Origin: Streptomyces griseus subsp. griseus
Lineage (GTDB): Bacteria > Actinomycetota > Actinomycetes > Streptomycetales > Streptomycetaceae
Reading direction: 5' to 3'
DNA: 64,000 nucleotides
Assembly: GCF_003610995.1 (NCBI RefSeq)
Contig: NZ_CP032543.1
Location: 3,968,001-4,032,000 of the forward strand
Shown here: piece after piece, positions 56,319 to 64,000 of the stretch
How positions within the stretch are numbered: position 1 is the stretch's first letter
Layout of the letters: every line of letters begins with the position of its first letter
Notes under the pieces: generated by a model
What the model was told of the DNA's origin: nothing
The model's database searches: none
The model's input: only the letters and a program-made list of their open reading frames with translations
Translations under genes and position numbers: made by a program

Positions 56319-57103
56319 TCCTTGGGGGGAGACGGGGAGAGCGGGGCCTTGGAGAGGAACGCTCGGGTACGGGGGTGCCGCGGATGGTCCAGGACCTCGG
56401 AAGGAGGGCCCTGTTCGACGATCACGCCGCCGTCCATGAAGACGACCGTGTCGGCCACCTCGCGCGCGAACCCGATCTCGTGCGTCACCACGACCATCGT
56501 GGTTCCGGACCGGGCCAGGTCCTTGATCACGTCGAGTACCTCGTCGACCAGCTCGGGGTCGAGGGCCGAGGTCGGCTCGTCGAACAGGAGGACCTTCGGC
56601 CGCAGGGCGAGAGCCCGCGCGATCGCCACCCGCTGCTGCTGTCCACCGGACAGCTGGCGGGGGTACGCGTCGGACTTGTCGGCGAGGCCGACCCGGGACA
56701 GCAGCGTCCGTGCCGTCTCCCGCAGTTCCTCCCGCCCGGCCAGGCGGGCGGCGAGCGGCGCCTCCACGAGGTTGTCCAGGACGGTGAGGTGCGGGAAGAG
56801 GTTGAAGCTCTGGAAGACGAAGCCCACCTTCCGGCGCTGCCGGAGGATGTCCTTCTCCTTCAGCTCGTACAGCTTGGTGCCGGACCTGCGGTAGCCGATC
56901 AGCTCGCCGTCGATGGTGACGTGGCCGCGTTCGGCCCGCTCCAGCTGGTTCAGGACCCTGAGCAGCGTGGACTTGCCCGACCCCGAGGGGCCGAGGAGGG
57001 CGGCCACCTCGCCGGTGCGGACCTGGAGGTCCACCCCGCGCAGCACTTCGAGTGCGCCGTAGCTCTTGTGGACGCCGCGCATGTCCACGGTCCACCGGCT
57101 CAT
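56315..57103 (-). CDS. Amino-acid ABC transporter ATPase (GlnQ-like)
   Basis: A 262-residue ATPase. Walker [10 protein letters not shown] at 38-46, Q-loop [15 protein letters not shown], signature LSGGQQQR, Walker [15 protein letters not shown], then [22 protein letters not shown] is seven bases from the ATG. Middle gene of the importer. Confidence 0.95.
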   Translation of the reverse strand: MSRWTVDMRGVHKSYGALEVLRGVDLQVRTGEVAALLGPSGSGKSTLLRVLNQLERAERGHVTIDGELIGYRRSGTKLYELKEKDILRQRRKVGFVFQSFNLFPHLTVLDNLVEAPLAARLAGREELRETARTLLSRVGLADKSDAYPRQLSGGQQQRVAIARALALRPKVLLFDEPTSALDPELVDEVLDVIKDLARSGTTMVVVTHEIGFAREVADTVVFMDGGVIVEQGPPSEVLDHPRHPRTRAFLSKAPLSPSPPKE

Positions 57104-58101
57104 CGGGGCCCTCCTGCGGCCGGGGCAGCCGGTTTCTCCGGGCGGGCGGCGAGGCGCCGCAGACGGCGGAGCGGGGAGGGCGGGGGCGCCCCGTCCACCC
57201 CGCGGGCCAGGCGCCGTTCCGCGTAGAACTGGGCCACCGACAGGACCGAGGTCAAGGCCACGTACCAGGCGGTGGCGACGAGCAGCAGGGGGATCACCCG
57301 GCTGTTGCGGCTGTAGATCACCTGCGTCTGGTAGAACAGCTCGCCGATGGCCATCACATAGACCACGGAGGTGCCCTTCAGCAGGCTGACGACCTCGCTG
57401 ACGGCGGTGGGGAGCAGGGAGCGCATGGCCTGCGGCAGGATGATGCGCCGCATCTGCCGCAGCCGGGGGATGCCGAGCGCCGCCGCAGCCTCCCACTGAC
57501 CGCGGTCCACGGCGAGGATGCCGCCGCGCACGATCTCCGCGCAGTACGCGGCCTGGTGCAGGGACAGCCCGATGATGGCGGCTCCCATCGTGCCGATCAG
57601 CGTGTTGCTCTCCACCGACGCGAAGACCGGGCCGAAGGGGATTCCGATGCCCAACTCCCGGTACAGCGCGCCCAGGTTGAACCAGAAGACCAGCTGGACG
57701 ATCATCGGGATGGAGCGGAAGACCCAGATGTAGGTCCAGGCGACCGTCCGCAGGACGGGGCTGGCGGACAGCCGCATGAAGGCGAGCACCGTGCCCAGGG
57801 AGAAGCCCAGCACCGTGGCGTACGCGGTGAGCTGGAGGGTGACGCCCACGGCGTTCACGATCGACTCGGACAGCAGGTACGAGGCGACGACCCGCCACTC
57901 CCAGACCGGGTTGGTCAGCAGGCCGTGGGTGAACTGGAGCACCACCACCAGGACGGCGAGGGACGCGACCCACCGGCCATAGTGCCGGGCGGGCACCACC
58001 TCGAAGTCCTCCGGTTCGAGGCCGGGCCCGCGGTCGCCGCCGTGGGGGCGCGTACTCTCCGCCGCCGTGTCCGCCGGCGGGAGCTCGGTTCCACGTGGCA
58101 T
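57100..58101 (-). CDS. Amino-acid ABC transporter permease
   Basis: A 333-residue permease of the HisM/GltJ type, with a ~40-residue hydrophilic N-terminus, about five helices, and the EAA loop [20 protein letters not shown]. The start is placed at the second of two close ATGs (58101): AAGGAGG lies six bases before it but directly abuts the first (58107). Its stop overlaps the ATPase start. Confidence 0.92.
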   Translation of the reverse strand: MPRGTELPPADTAAESTRPHGGDRGPGLEPEDFEVVPARHYGRWVASLAVLVVVLQFTHGLLTNPVWEWRVVASYLLSESIVNAVGVTLQLTAYATVLGFSLGTVLAFMRLSASPVLRTVAWTYIWVFRSIPMIVQLVFWFNLGALYRELGIGIPFGPVFASVESNTLIGTMGAAIIGLSLHQAAYCAEIVRGGILAVDRGQWEAAAALGIPRLRQMRRIILPQAMRSLLPTAVSEVVSLLKGTSVVYVMAIGELFYQTQVIYSRNSRVIPLLLVATAWYVALTSVLSVAQFYAERRLARGVDGAPPPSPLRRLRRLAARPEKPAAPAAGGPR

Positions 58102-58174
58102 GGGCATCCTCCTTCTCATCTGTGGTGGGTACGGAGCACCGGGGCCACCCCGGGCGGGGGCGTCCGGTGAGGTC

Positions 58175-59410
58175 TCAGGGGGTGGTCCCGGGGCGGGCGG
58201 AGGCTGCCAGCGCGGCTGCGGCCAGAGCCAGGACCGGGGCGCAGAACACGAGCGCCGTCGTCCCGAACGCCTCCCCCAGAGCGGTCCCGCCGAAGGAGCC
58301 GGCGGCGAAGCCGACCGTGGTCATGCTGTTCGCCCACCCCTGGACCTCGTGGTCGGAGCCGGGCGGGGTCACCGTGCCGAGGACGGTGAAGAAGCGGGCG
58401 AAGACGGAGCCGATCGCCAGGCCCGCAGGGACGCAGACCAGGGCGACCACCAGCGGCCGGAGGGACATCGCCGCGCCGACGGCGCACGTCCCGGCGGCCA
58501 GCAGCGCGAGGAGCACGGGGAGCCGGGTGAGGCGGGAGCCGTGCAGCCGGCCGAGGGCCAGCGCGCCGACGATGCTGCCCGTGGAGAGACCCGCCAGGAG
58601 CCAGCCGCTCGCGGAGGCGGCGTTCCGCTCCTGCGCGTAGACGGGCAGGGACACCTCGGTGGCGGCCAGGGCCGCGCAGAAGAGCAACTGCGCGGCGAAC
58701 AGCATGACCAGCGGCGCCCGCAGGACTCTGCCGGTGTGCTCGGGTGCCGGCGACGGCACGGTCGCACGGTCGGGCAGCGCGGTCAGCAGGACCACCGCGA
58801 GCGCCATCAGCGCGCCGATGAGGACGAGGGGGAGGACGGGGGCGATGGAGGTGCTGAGCCAGCCGGCCAGCACGGGGCCCGTGATCAGCGACAGGTCCAT
58901 CAGCGCGGATTCGAGGGCGTTGGCGGAGGACCGGCCGCCCAGGTCGCGGTCGACCGCGGTCCAGTGGGAGCGCAGCAGAATGCTGGCGGGTGGGAAGAAC
59001 GCGCCCATCAGCAGGGCCGAACCCAGGAGGAGAGGCAGAGGGGCGCCGACCACGGCGCAGAGGCCGATCCCGGCGATGCCGGCGAGATAGCCGGCCAGGC
59101 AGACTCGGAGCACCGGGCCTGCCCCGCGCCGCGCCGCCTGCCGGCCGCGGACCGGGCTGCTGACCGCGTTGGCCAGAAGCATGACGGCTACGACGGCACC
59201 CGCCTGGGCGTAGGAGTAGCGGGGTGGGACGAGCAGCAGCACGCTGATCGGGAACATGCTGATCGGCCACTTGGCCATGAGGCTGGCCAGGGCCAGCCGC
59301 GGGGCGCCGGGCGAGGCCAGTACCGCGCGGTAGGGGGCCAGGAGACGGCCGCGGGGAAGCGCTGGGGTGTCCGCGGCCGTCGGCCGGTCACGGGGGTCCG
59401 GTCCCGGCAC
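58175..59410 (-). CDS. MFS transporter
   Basis: A 411-residue protein with about twelve hydrophobic helices and the A-like loop VRGRQAARRGAGPVL. It resembles drug/metabolite exporters of the major facilitator superfamily. It starts with GTG one base after the ATP-grasp stop, so the two are co-expressed, suggesting that it exports the product of that ligase. A longer N-terminal extension overlapping the ATP-grasp gene is out of keeping with the family. Confidence 0.85.
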   Translation of the reverse strand: MPGPDPRDRPTAADTPALPRGRLLAPYRAVLASPGAPRLALASLMAKWPISMFPISVLLLVPPRYSYAQAGAVVAVMLLANAVSSPVRGRQAARRGAGPVLRVCLAGYLAGIAGIGLCAVVGAPLPLLLGSALLMGAFFPPASILLRSHWTAVDRDLGGRSSANALESALMDLSLITGPVLAGWLSTSIAPVLPLVLIGALMALAVVLLTALPDRATVPSPAPEHTGRVLRAPLVMLFAAQLLFCAALAATEVSLPVYAQERNAASASGWLLAGLSTGSIVGALALGRLHGSRLTRLPVLLALLAAGTCAVGAAMSLRPLVVALVCVPAGLAIGSVFARFFTVLGTVTPPGSDHEVQGWANSMTTVGFAAGSFGGTALGEAFGTTALVFCAPVLALAAAALAASARPGTTP

Positions 59411-59411
59411 G

Positions 59412-60683
59412 TCAGGTGAGGGCCGCGGAGGTGCCGGCAGCGTCGTCGGGTGTGGCGGGACGGGTCTCCACCCGTACCAGCGACCGGATGGCGGCCAGGG
59501 TCGCGAGGACGCTGTCGGTGTCGCTTCCGTGGACGGCCGCGCTGAACGGGATGCTGATGTTGTCGTGGGTGGCCGGGACATGTTCGCCGGGTGCGTAGCC
59601 GAGTTCCACGCTGTCGACCCCGGGCAGGCCGGCGGCCTCCTCCGCGCCGTGCACCGCGACGAGGAGGCCGGGCCCCTGCTCGTTGTGTACGACGGAGGAG
59701 CCGAAGCGGGCCGGGAACTCCACGGGACCGTCGAGCAGGGCGGGGCGGCGGCCGAGGTAGCAGGCGATGGTGTCGTGGAAGGGGCGCAGCCCTCCGTGCG
59801 CCATCCACAGGTCGACGGCGGGGCCGCCGGAGAGCCGGGCCCCCACCTCGATCAGGTAGACGCCGTCGGCGGTGCACTTGACCTCGGTGTGGCTGGGGCC
59901 CCGGCGGATGCCGAAGGCGTCCAGGACGCCGCGGACGTACTCCTCCACACGTGAGCGGTCCGGGTGGTCCGGCCCGGCCTGCACGATGTCCCAGAGGGGG
60001 AAGTCGTAGTCGGCGTCGTCGGGGCGCAGGTACTCCCACAGGTCCACGAGCCGGTGCTCCCCGTCGGCGCTGAAGAAGTTGACGGCGAACTCCCGTCCCC
60101 GCACGTAGCGTTCGACCAGCCATTCGCGGACCGGTTCCCGGTAGACGTCGTGGGTGACCTGGGGCTGCCCCTTCTCCAGGTCGGCGGGGGTGGAGTAGAC
60201 GCGTACGCCCTGCGACCCGGCGCCCAGCGTCGGCTTGACGATCACCGGGAACCCGATCTCGTGGGCCGCCGCCACGATGTCGTCGGCCGATGTGACCAGC
60301 CGGAACTCGGGTATGCGGACCCCGGCCCGCGCGGCGTGCGCCCGCATCGCCGCCTTGTTGCGCCGGGCCATGGCGAGGGTGTGGTCGTTGCCGGGCAGCC
60401 CCAGCAGGTGTGCCAGGACGTCGGTGAGGTACACCCCGGCCTCCAGGCAGGGCACCACGGCCCGGGCGTCGACGCCCGCGGCGCTGACGAGGTGGAGGGC
60501 CTCCTCCGGGTCAGCGGTGTAGAAGGACAGGTCGTCGCCGTCGGCGTGCCCGTCCAGGGAGGCCAGGTAGTCGTGGGTGTAGAGGGAGACGACGGAGAAA
60601 CCGAGATCACGGGCGGCGTCCTTGAACGGCCGGCCCTGACGCACCGGGTCCACCAGGACGAGCGCGGGTGAGCTGATGGTCAT
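59412..60683 (-). CDS. ATP-grasp ligase
   Basis: A 423-residue ATP-grasp enzyme of the amino-acid ligase/carboxylate-amine type: IGFPVIVKPTLGAGSQGV (ATP-binding), VERYVRGREFAVNFF, and the metal site EVKCTADGVYLIEVGARLSGG region with the E-V-x-A-R-L-S-G-G form usual in L-amino-acid ligases. The N-terminus ALVLVDPVRQG-F is a preATP-grasp fold. SD GAGGAGAGG before the ATG. It leads an operon with the MFS gene. It may join an amino acid to another substrate, perhaps a deazapurine product, which is inference. Confidence 0.85.
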   Translation of the reverse strand: MTISSPALVLVDPVRQGRPFKDAARDLGFSVVSLYTHDYLASLDGHADGDDLSFYTADPEEALHLVSAAGVDARAVVPCLEAGVYLTDVLAHLLGLPGNDHTLAMARRNKAAMRAHAARAGVRIPEFRLVTSADDIVAAAHEIGFPVIVKPTLGAGSQGVRVYSTPADLEKGQPQVTHDVYREPVREWLVERYVRGREFAVNFFSADGEHRLVDLWEYLRPDDADYDFPLWDIVQAGPDHPDRSRVEEYVRGVLDAFGIRRGPSHTEVKCTADGVYLIEVGARLSGGPAVDLWMAHGGLRPFHDTIACYLGRRPALLDGPVEFPARFGSSVVHNEQGPGLLVAVHGAEEAAGLPGVDSVELGYAPGEHVPATHDNISIPFSAAVHGSDTDSVLATLAAIRSLVRVETRPATPDDAAGTSAALT

Positions 60684-61270
60684 GGAGCCCTCTCCTCGGT
60701 AGGCGGCCTGCCGTCCTTGCCGGGGGCGGCCGGGTCTCACCGTCCATGTTTCCGGCTGGCACGTGGCGGCGACATGGACCGCCAGACGGTTCGTACGGAC
60801 ATCGGAGGGGCCGAACGTGCAGGCGTTCCGCCCGGTCGGCGGGGAGCGGGGAGGGAGTGGCGCCCTGGTGTCGGCTTCTCCGTCGAGCTGTCCGGATCGC
60901 GACAGTGACTCCGGAGAGGGGGAGGGGTGACAACGCTGTCTTGAAAAGGCCCCGGAGGATCAGGGCTACGGGAAGTTTCCTCTCCCTTTTCGCCACGCCT
61001 TCACATCTGTGATTCTGGGTGGGATTAAAAAAGGAATGAATGGCGGAGTGTCCATCTTTCCTTTGATTGAGAGGTTTGCCTGGAGGGTGCCTGCCGTTCA
61101 CCTGCTTTACCTCACGTCAGCGAGGTGAAGTGAACTTTCGGACACCTTCCGAGCAGTTCACGTCAACATGGCCGCGCGACGTGGCTCCGTCCGACGAACA
61201 CGCTCCGGTCTGGATCTACGCTCTGCGGTCATGACGGGGGTCAACCGCTCGTATGCAGTGAAGGACGAAA
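60684..61270. promoter_or_regulatory. Divergent regulatory region with repeated GTTCAC boxes
   Basis: 587 bp between the ATP-grasp and LuxR genes. A nested dyad (GTTCAC 61096-61101 / GTGAAC 61130-61135, with ACCTC 61109-61113 / GAGGT 61122-61126 inside) is followed by another GTTCAC at 61156-61161. The stretch 60990-61080 is AT-rich. It likely contains promoters for both directions and an operator for the cluster regulator. Confidence 0.5.
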
Positions 61271-61990
61271 ATGTCTCGGCCTTATCCCAGCTTGTACACC
61301 GATGTATCCGGCCCCGACACCCCTCCGGAGCCGGCCGGGCTCACCTCGTACATACCGTCGCCGGCCATCTCCGTGATCATGTACGGGGGCGACCCCCTCA
61401 CCCGAGCGGGCGTCGTGGCCCAGATAGGACACCACCGGGGCATAGCCCTGCTGGCGGACACGGATCGCGCTGCCGGAGGGCCGCCGTGCGAGGTCGCGTT
61501 AGTCCTGGGCGGCCATCTGGACACCCAGTCCTTCACTCATCTGCGAAAGTTGGGTTCCGAATACGGAAAACGTGTCGTCCTGGTCGTCGGCGAACTCGAC
61601 GAACACCGCCTGAGCCAGGTGATCGAGGCAGGGATCTTCTCCATCGTCTGGCGCCACCAGGCCACCCCGGCGAGTCTGGTGAAAGCGATACAGGCGGCGG
61701 CCCGGGACGAGGGGGACATGCCCGGAGACCTGCTGCGCAGGGCGCTGGCCCACCTCGAACGCCACTCCCAGGGAACTGTGCTGAGCGCCGTCGCGCCCGG
61801 TCGTCCGACCGGGCGCGAGCTGAACATCCTGGAACTGGTCGCGCACGGACTCGGCACGAGGGAGATCGCCGAAGAGCTCAACTACTCCGAGCGCACCATC
61901 AAGGGCGTCCTGCACGACGCCATGACTCGCCTGCACCTGCGCAACCGCGCGCACGCCGTGGCCTACGCGATCCGCGAAGGCTACATGTGA
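61271..61990 (+). CDS. LuxR-type regulator with degenerate receiver
   Basis: A 239-residue protein. The C-terminus is a clear LuxR helix-turn-helix (PTGRELNILELVAHGLGTRE, then YSERTIKGVLHDAMTRL). The N-terminal 150 residues follow the receiver fold, but the phospho-acceptor position reads VALVLGGHL instead of an Asp and the Lys position reads IVWRHQ, so it is probably not phosphorylated and may bind a ligand. Orphan, no kinase nearby; likely the pathway-specific regulator of the adjoining genes. Confidence 0.85.
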   Translation: MSRPYPSLYTDVSGPDTPPEPAGLTSYIPSPAISVIMYGGDPLTRAGVVAQIGHHRGIALLADTDRAAGGPPCEVALVLGGHLDTQSFTHLRKLGSEYGKRVVLVVGELDEHRLSQVIEAGIFSIVWRHQATPASLVKAIQAAARDEGDMPGDLLRRALAHLERHSQGTVLSAVAPGRPTGRELNILELVAHGLGTREIAEELNYSERTIKGVLHDAMTRLHLRNRAHAVAYAIREGYM

Positions 61991-62070
61991 CGTACGCGGA
62001 CCGGCGCCGGCCCCACCGGACCTCAGGGGCCAGGGCGAGGACCGACGCCGATCGGCGGAGCGCCGCAGCC

Positions 62071-62655
62071 TCAGGACCGCAGTAGCGCGAACAGCTCACC
62101 GCGCAGCGAACTGTCGTCCCCGAAGGCCCCCAGAAACGCCGTGGAGGTCATCTCGGCGCTCGCCTTGATGCCGCGCATCGTCATGCACAGGTGCTCCCCC
62201 TTGGCGATGACCGCGACGTCCTCGGCGCCGGTGATGTCCGCCACCTCCTGGGCTATGTCGGCCACCAGCCGCTCCTGCACCTGGAGCCGGTGCGCGTGGC
62301 GGTGGGCGACCCGCGCGAACTTCGACAGCCCCAGCAGCCGTTGGGTGGGACGGTAGGCGATGTCCACGGAGCAGTTGAACGGCAGGAGATGGTGCTCGCA
62401 CAGCGACCACACCCGGATGTCGGAGACCACCACCATCTGGCTGGTGGTCGTGGTCTCGAAGAGTGTGTCGATGGTCCCGGGGTCGTAGTCGATGAACTCG
62501 CGCCACCAGCGGGCGAACCGCTCGGGGGTCTGGCGCAGACCGTCCCGGTCGGGGTCCTCGCCGATCTCCTTGAGCAGGCGCCGCGCGAGATCCACCAGGG
62601 GATCGGCCGGGCCTTCCTCGGCCTCGGTCTGCGGTTCGACGGTGTTCATGGTCAT
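62071..62655 (-). CDS. folE: GTP cyclohydrolase I
   Basis: A 194-residue enzyme converting GTP to dihydroneopterin triphosphate. Zinc ligands Cys86 and His89 in SLCEHHLLPF and Cys157 in GEHLCMTMRG are present. Its ATG follows the queE stop directly (TGA-ATG). A second copy besides the housekeeping folE would be expected in a deazapurine cluster, where this is the first step toward preQ0. Confidence 0.93.
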   Translation of the reverse strand: MTMNTVEPQTEAEEGPADPLVDLARRLLKEIGEDPDRDGLRQTPERFARWWREFIDYDPGTIDTLFETTTTSQMVVVSDIRVWSLCEHHLLPFNCSVDIAYRPTQRLLGLSKFARVAHRHAHRLQVQERLVADIAQEVADITGAEDVAVIAKGEHLCMTMRGIKASAEMTSTAFLGAFGDDSSLRGELFALLRS

Positions 62656-63306
62656 TCAGACACCTCTCTTGTGGCCCCAGACCAGCGTGTGCAGCCGGGT
62701 GGTCACGTTCCATCCCCGGTCGATGACCGAGGAGACGATCTCCTGCATGTGCTTGTCGATGGCGTCGGGGTCCTGGCCCTCGGGCATGATCCAGACCGAT
62801 TCGAGGGCGAAGTCGTCGACCAGTGCGGCCACTTCGTCCAGGTCCGCCGTGGTGCGGCAGACGAATTTGAAGGTCACCCCCGGCGTGACGGCGAACCGCC
62901 GCAACGCCTGCGGGACGATGCGGCGTTCGGCCGGGTCACCGGAGTGCGACAGCTTGGGCGAGACGTTGAAACGCACGCCCGGCCGCACCAGCCGACCGTC
63001 GGGGACGCGTGTCCCGTTGGTCTCGAACTCCACCTCCACGCCCGCCTCCAGCAGCGTGTCGATCAGCGGGAGCAGGCGCACCTGCTGGCTGAGCGGCTCG
63101 CCCCCGGAGATCACGACGAGGCCGACTCCGAGCCCCAGCAGTTCCTCGGCGACCGAGGGGACCGACCGCCGGTGCAGCTCGACCTTGGGGTCGTAGCGGA
63201 CACCGCTGTCGCTGATGCCCTGCCAGTCCCACGTGTACGGCGTGTCGCACCAGCGGCACGACAGGTTGCAACCGCCCAGCCGCAGGAACCCGCACCTGCG
63301 GCCCAT
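62656..63306 (-). CDS. queE: 7-carboxy-7-deazaguanine synthase (QueE), N-terminus out of frame
   Basis: A 216-residue radical-SAM enzyme core: the cluster motif C-G-F-L-R-L-G-G-C-N-L-S-C-R-W-C near the N-terminus, then DTPYTWDW and VVISGGEPL. It makes CDG from carboxytetrahydropterin. QueE proteins normally have ~25 more residues. These are found upstream in another frame: GTG at 63376 behind GGAGGAGG encodes VEPELVVNEIFGPT and then meets TGA at 63332-63334, while the downstream frame continues EAVQGEGRS before the ATG at 63306. So the gene has a +1 frame change. It may be a frameshifted pseudogene, a sequencing error, or recoded. Confidence 0.85.
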   Translation of the reverse strand: MGRRCGFLRLGGCNLSCRWCDTPYTWDWQGISDSGVRYDPKVELHRRSVPSVAEELLGLGVGLVVISGGEPLSQQVRLLPLIDTLLEAGVEVEFETNGTRVPDGRLVRPGVRFNVSPKLSHSGDPAERRIVPQALRRFAVTPGVTFKFVCRTTADLDEVAALVDDFALESVWIMPEGQDPDAIDKHMQEIVSSVIDRGWNVTTRLHTLVWGHKRGV

Positions 63307-63331
63307 GGACCGTCCCTCTCCCTGGACGGCC

Positions 63332-63376
63332 TCAAGTGGGGCCGAAGATCTCGTTGACCACGAGTTCCGGTTCCAC
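63332..63376 (-). other. Displaced N-terminus of queE
   Basis: Fourteen codons from a GTG with an excellent SD (GGAGGAGG, eight bases upstream) encode the conserved QueE start V-V-N-E-I-F-G-P-T, then TGA. One base too many near CCCACTTGAG separates it from the Q-G-E-G segment. Confidence 0.7.
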
Positions 63377-63400
63377 AGGGCACCACCTCCTCCTTGTACG

Positions 63401-63412
63401 TGACGTACGTCA
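63401..63412. promoter_or_regulatory. 12-bp palindrome in the queD-queE gap
   Basis: TGACGTACGTCA lies 25 bases upstream of the queE GTG, in the 65-bp gap after queD. It could be an operator. Confidence 0.35.
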
Positions 63413-63441
63413 TTGCCGTGGCCGGGGGGCCGGCTCCGGGA

Positions 63442-63804
63442 TCAGGGCCGGTACTCCGCCCAGGTCTTGGGCGTCTCGGAGATGCGGACGGAGCTGAGCT
63501 CCGGGAAGTCGGCCTTCCACTGCTCGAACATCCAGACGGCGAGGTTCTCCGCGGTCGGGTTCCCCTCGACGACGTCGTTCAGGTGCCGGTGGTCGAGGGT
63601 GTCGTCCAGCCACTTCTTGAACACCGAGAGCTCGCCGTAGTCCCGGACGAAACCGGTGGCGGTCAACGCCGACCGCTCGGCACTCAGTTCGAGCTCCACC
63701 GCGTAGTTGTGGCCGTGCAGCCGGGCGCACTGGTGGCTCTCGGGGAGGCCGCCCAGCCGGTGGCTGGCGGAGAAGTCGAATCGTTTGGTGATACGCAGGG
63801 TCAT
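63442..63804 (-). CDS. queD: 6-carboxytetrahydropterin synthase (QueD)
   Basis: A 120-residue enzyme of the PTPS family. Zinc ligands His15, His30 and His32 (SASHRL and LHGHNY) and the catalytic Cys26 (C-x3-H-G-H, the QueD pattern) are present, together with DHRHLND and SETPKTWAEY. It acts between folE and queE in preQ0 synthesis. ATG start at 63804. Confidence 0.94.
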   Translation of the reverse strand: MTLRITKRFDFSASHRLGGLPESHQCARLHGHNYAVELELSAERSALTATGFVRDYGELSVFKKWLDDTLDHRHLNDVVEGNPTAENLAVWMFEQWKADFPELSSVRISETPKTWAEYRP

Positions 63805-63868
63805 GACGGCCAGGGCCTCTCTTGGGGGGAAACAGGGACATCAAGGGGCAGGGGGCGACCGACAGGGG

Positions 63869-64000
63869 TCACGCGGGGAAGGCCGTGGCCTCCAGGTGCA
63901 CACCGAGCTTCGCCAGCACCGAGTGGCGGGAGACGACGGGCTCCAGACCGGCACCGCCGCCGACGGGCGGAGACAGCGGATCGATACGGGTCCCCGGGTC
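63869..64000 (-). CDS. Unidentified protein, C-terminal fragment
   Basis: Forty-three codons and a TGA, open to the window edge, ending KLGVHLEATAFPA. It lies 64 bases upstream of queD on the same strand, so it is probably in the same operon. The fragment is too short to identify; it does not look like the cysteine-containing C-terminus of QueC. Confidence 0.5.
   Translation of the reverse strand, partial: DPGTRIDPLSPPVGGGAGLEPVVSRHSVLAKLGVHLEATAFPA

Overview
The window is a piece of a Streptomyces chromosome. It is very GC-rich, uses many GTG starts, and has the gene order 4.5S RNA, dnaX, purD, purC, lsrL, purSQL, purF, purM, a DUF3073 gene, vdh, bldC, hrpA. From memory this matches the conserved core around SCO4067-SCO4092 of S. 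coelicolor. The species cannot be named from the sequence alone.

Positions 855-20290 hold a complete-looking actinomycete integrative and conjugative element (AICE). It sits in the 3' end of tRNA-Ser(GGA), and an 84-bp identical repeat marks both ends (855-938 and 20207-20290). From right to left it carries integrase, excisionase, a SF3-helicase plus Prim-Pol replication pair, small Spd-like spread proteins, an FtsK/TraB DNA translocase, a zinc protein, a GGDEF diguanylate cyclase, a DUF2637 membrane protein, an XRE/PLD-like regulator, a Nudix protein resembling the immunity factor Pif, an HD protein and a tandem GntR repressor-like protein. Between attL and these backbone genes lies cargo of visibly lower GC. 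On the minus strand it has a SF1 helicase and DUF2290 gene pair. Divergent from it, on the plus strand, is a small Pepco-like gene followed by a caspase-like protease.

The most striking observation is that the C-terminal ~150 residues of this caspase-like protein look like the DnaB-binding C-terminal domain of actinobacterial DnaG primase. That makes it a protease fused to a replisome-docking module. Together with the helicase-DUF2290 pair, the cargo looks like a small conflict or defence island riding on an AICE.

From 20.3 to 55.3 kb the chromosome is mostly housekeeping. It includes DNA polymerase III tau/gamma, the purine pathway genes purD, C, S, Q, L, F and M, three tRNA-Gly genes and one tRNA-Asp gene, a drug-type ABC exporter with a DesK/DesR-like two-component system, the Lsr2 paralogue LsrL, valine dehydrogenase, the developmental regulator BldC, RNA helicase HrpA, and a thiol-disulfide pair (DsbA-like plus CcdA-like).

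From 55.3 kb to the end the content looks accessory. There is an amino-acid-type ABC importer, an MFS exporter, an ATP-grasp ligase, a LuxR-type regulator with a degenerate receiver, and folE, queE and queD homologues. The last three make 7-carboxy-7-deazaguanine from GTP, so this is probably one edge of a 7-deazapurine biosynthetic cluster. The queE homologue appears to be split from its own N-terminus by a +1 frame change.
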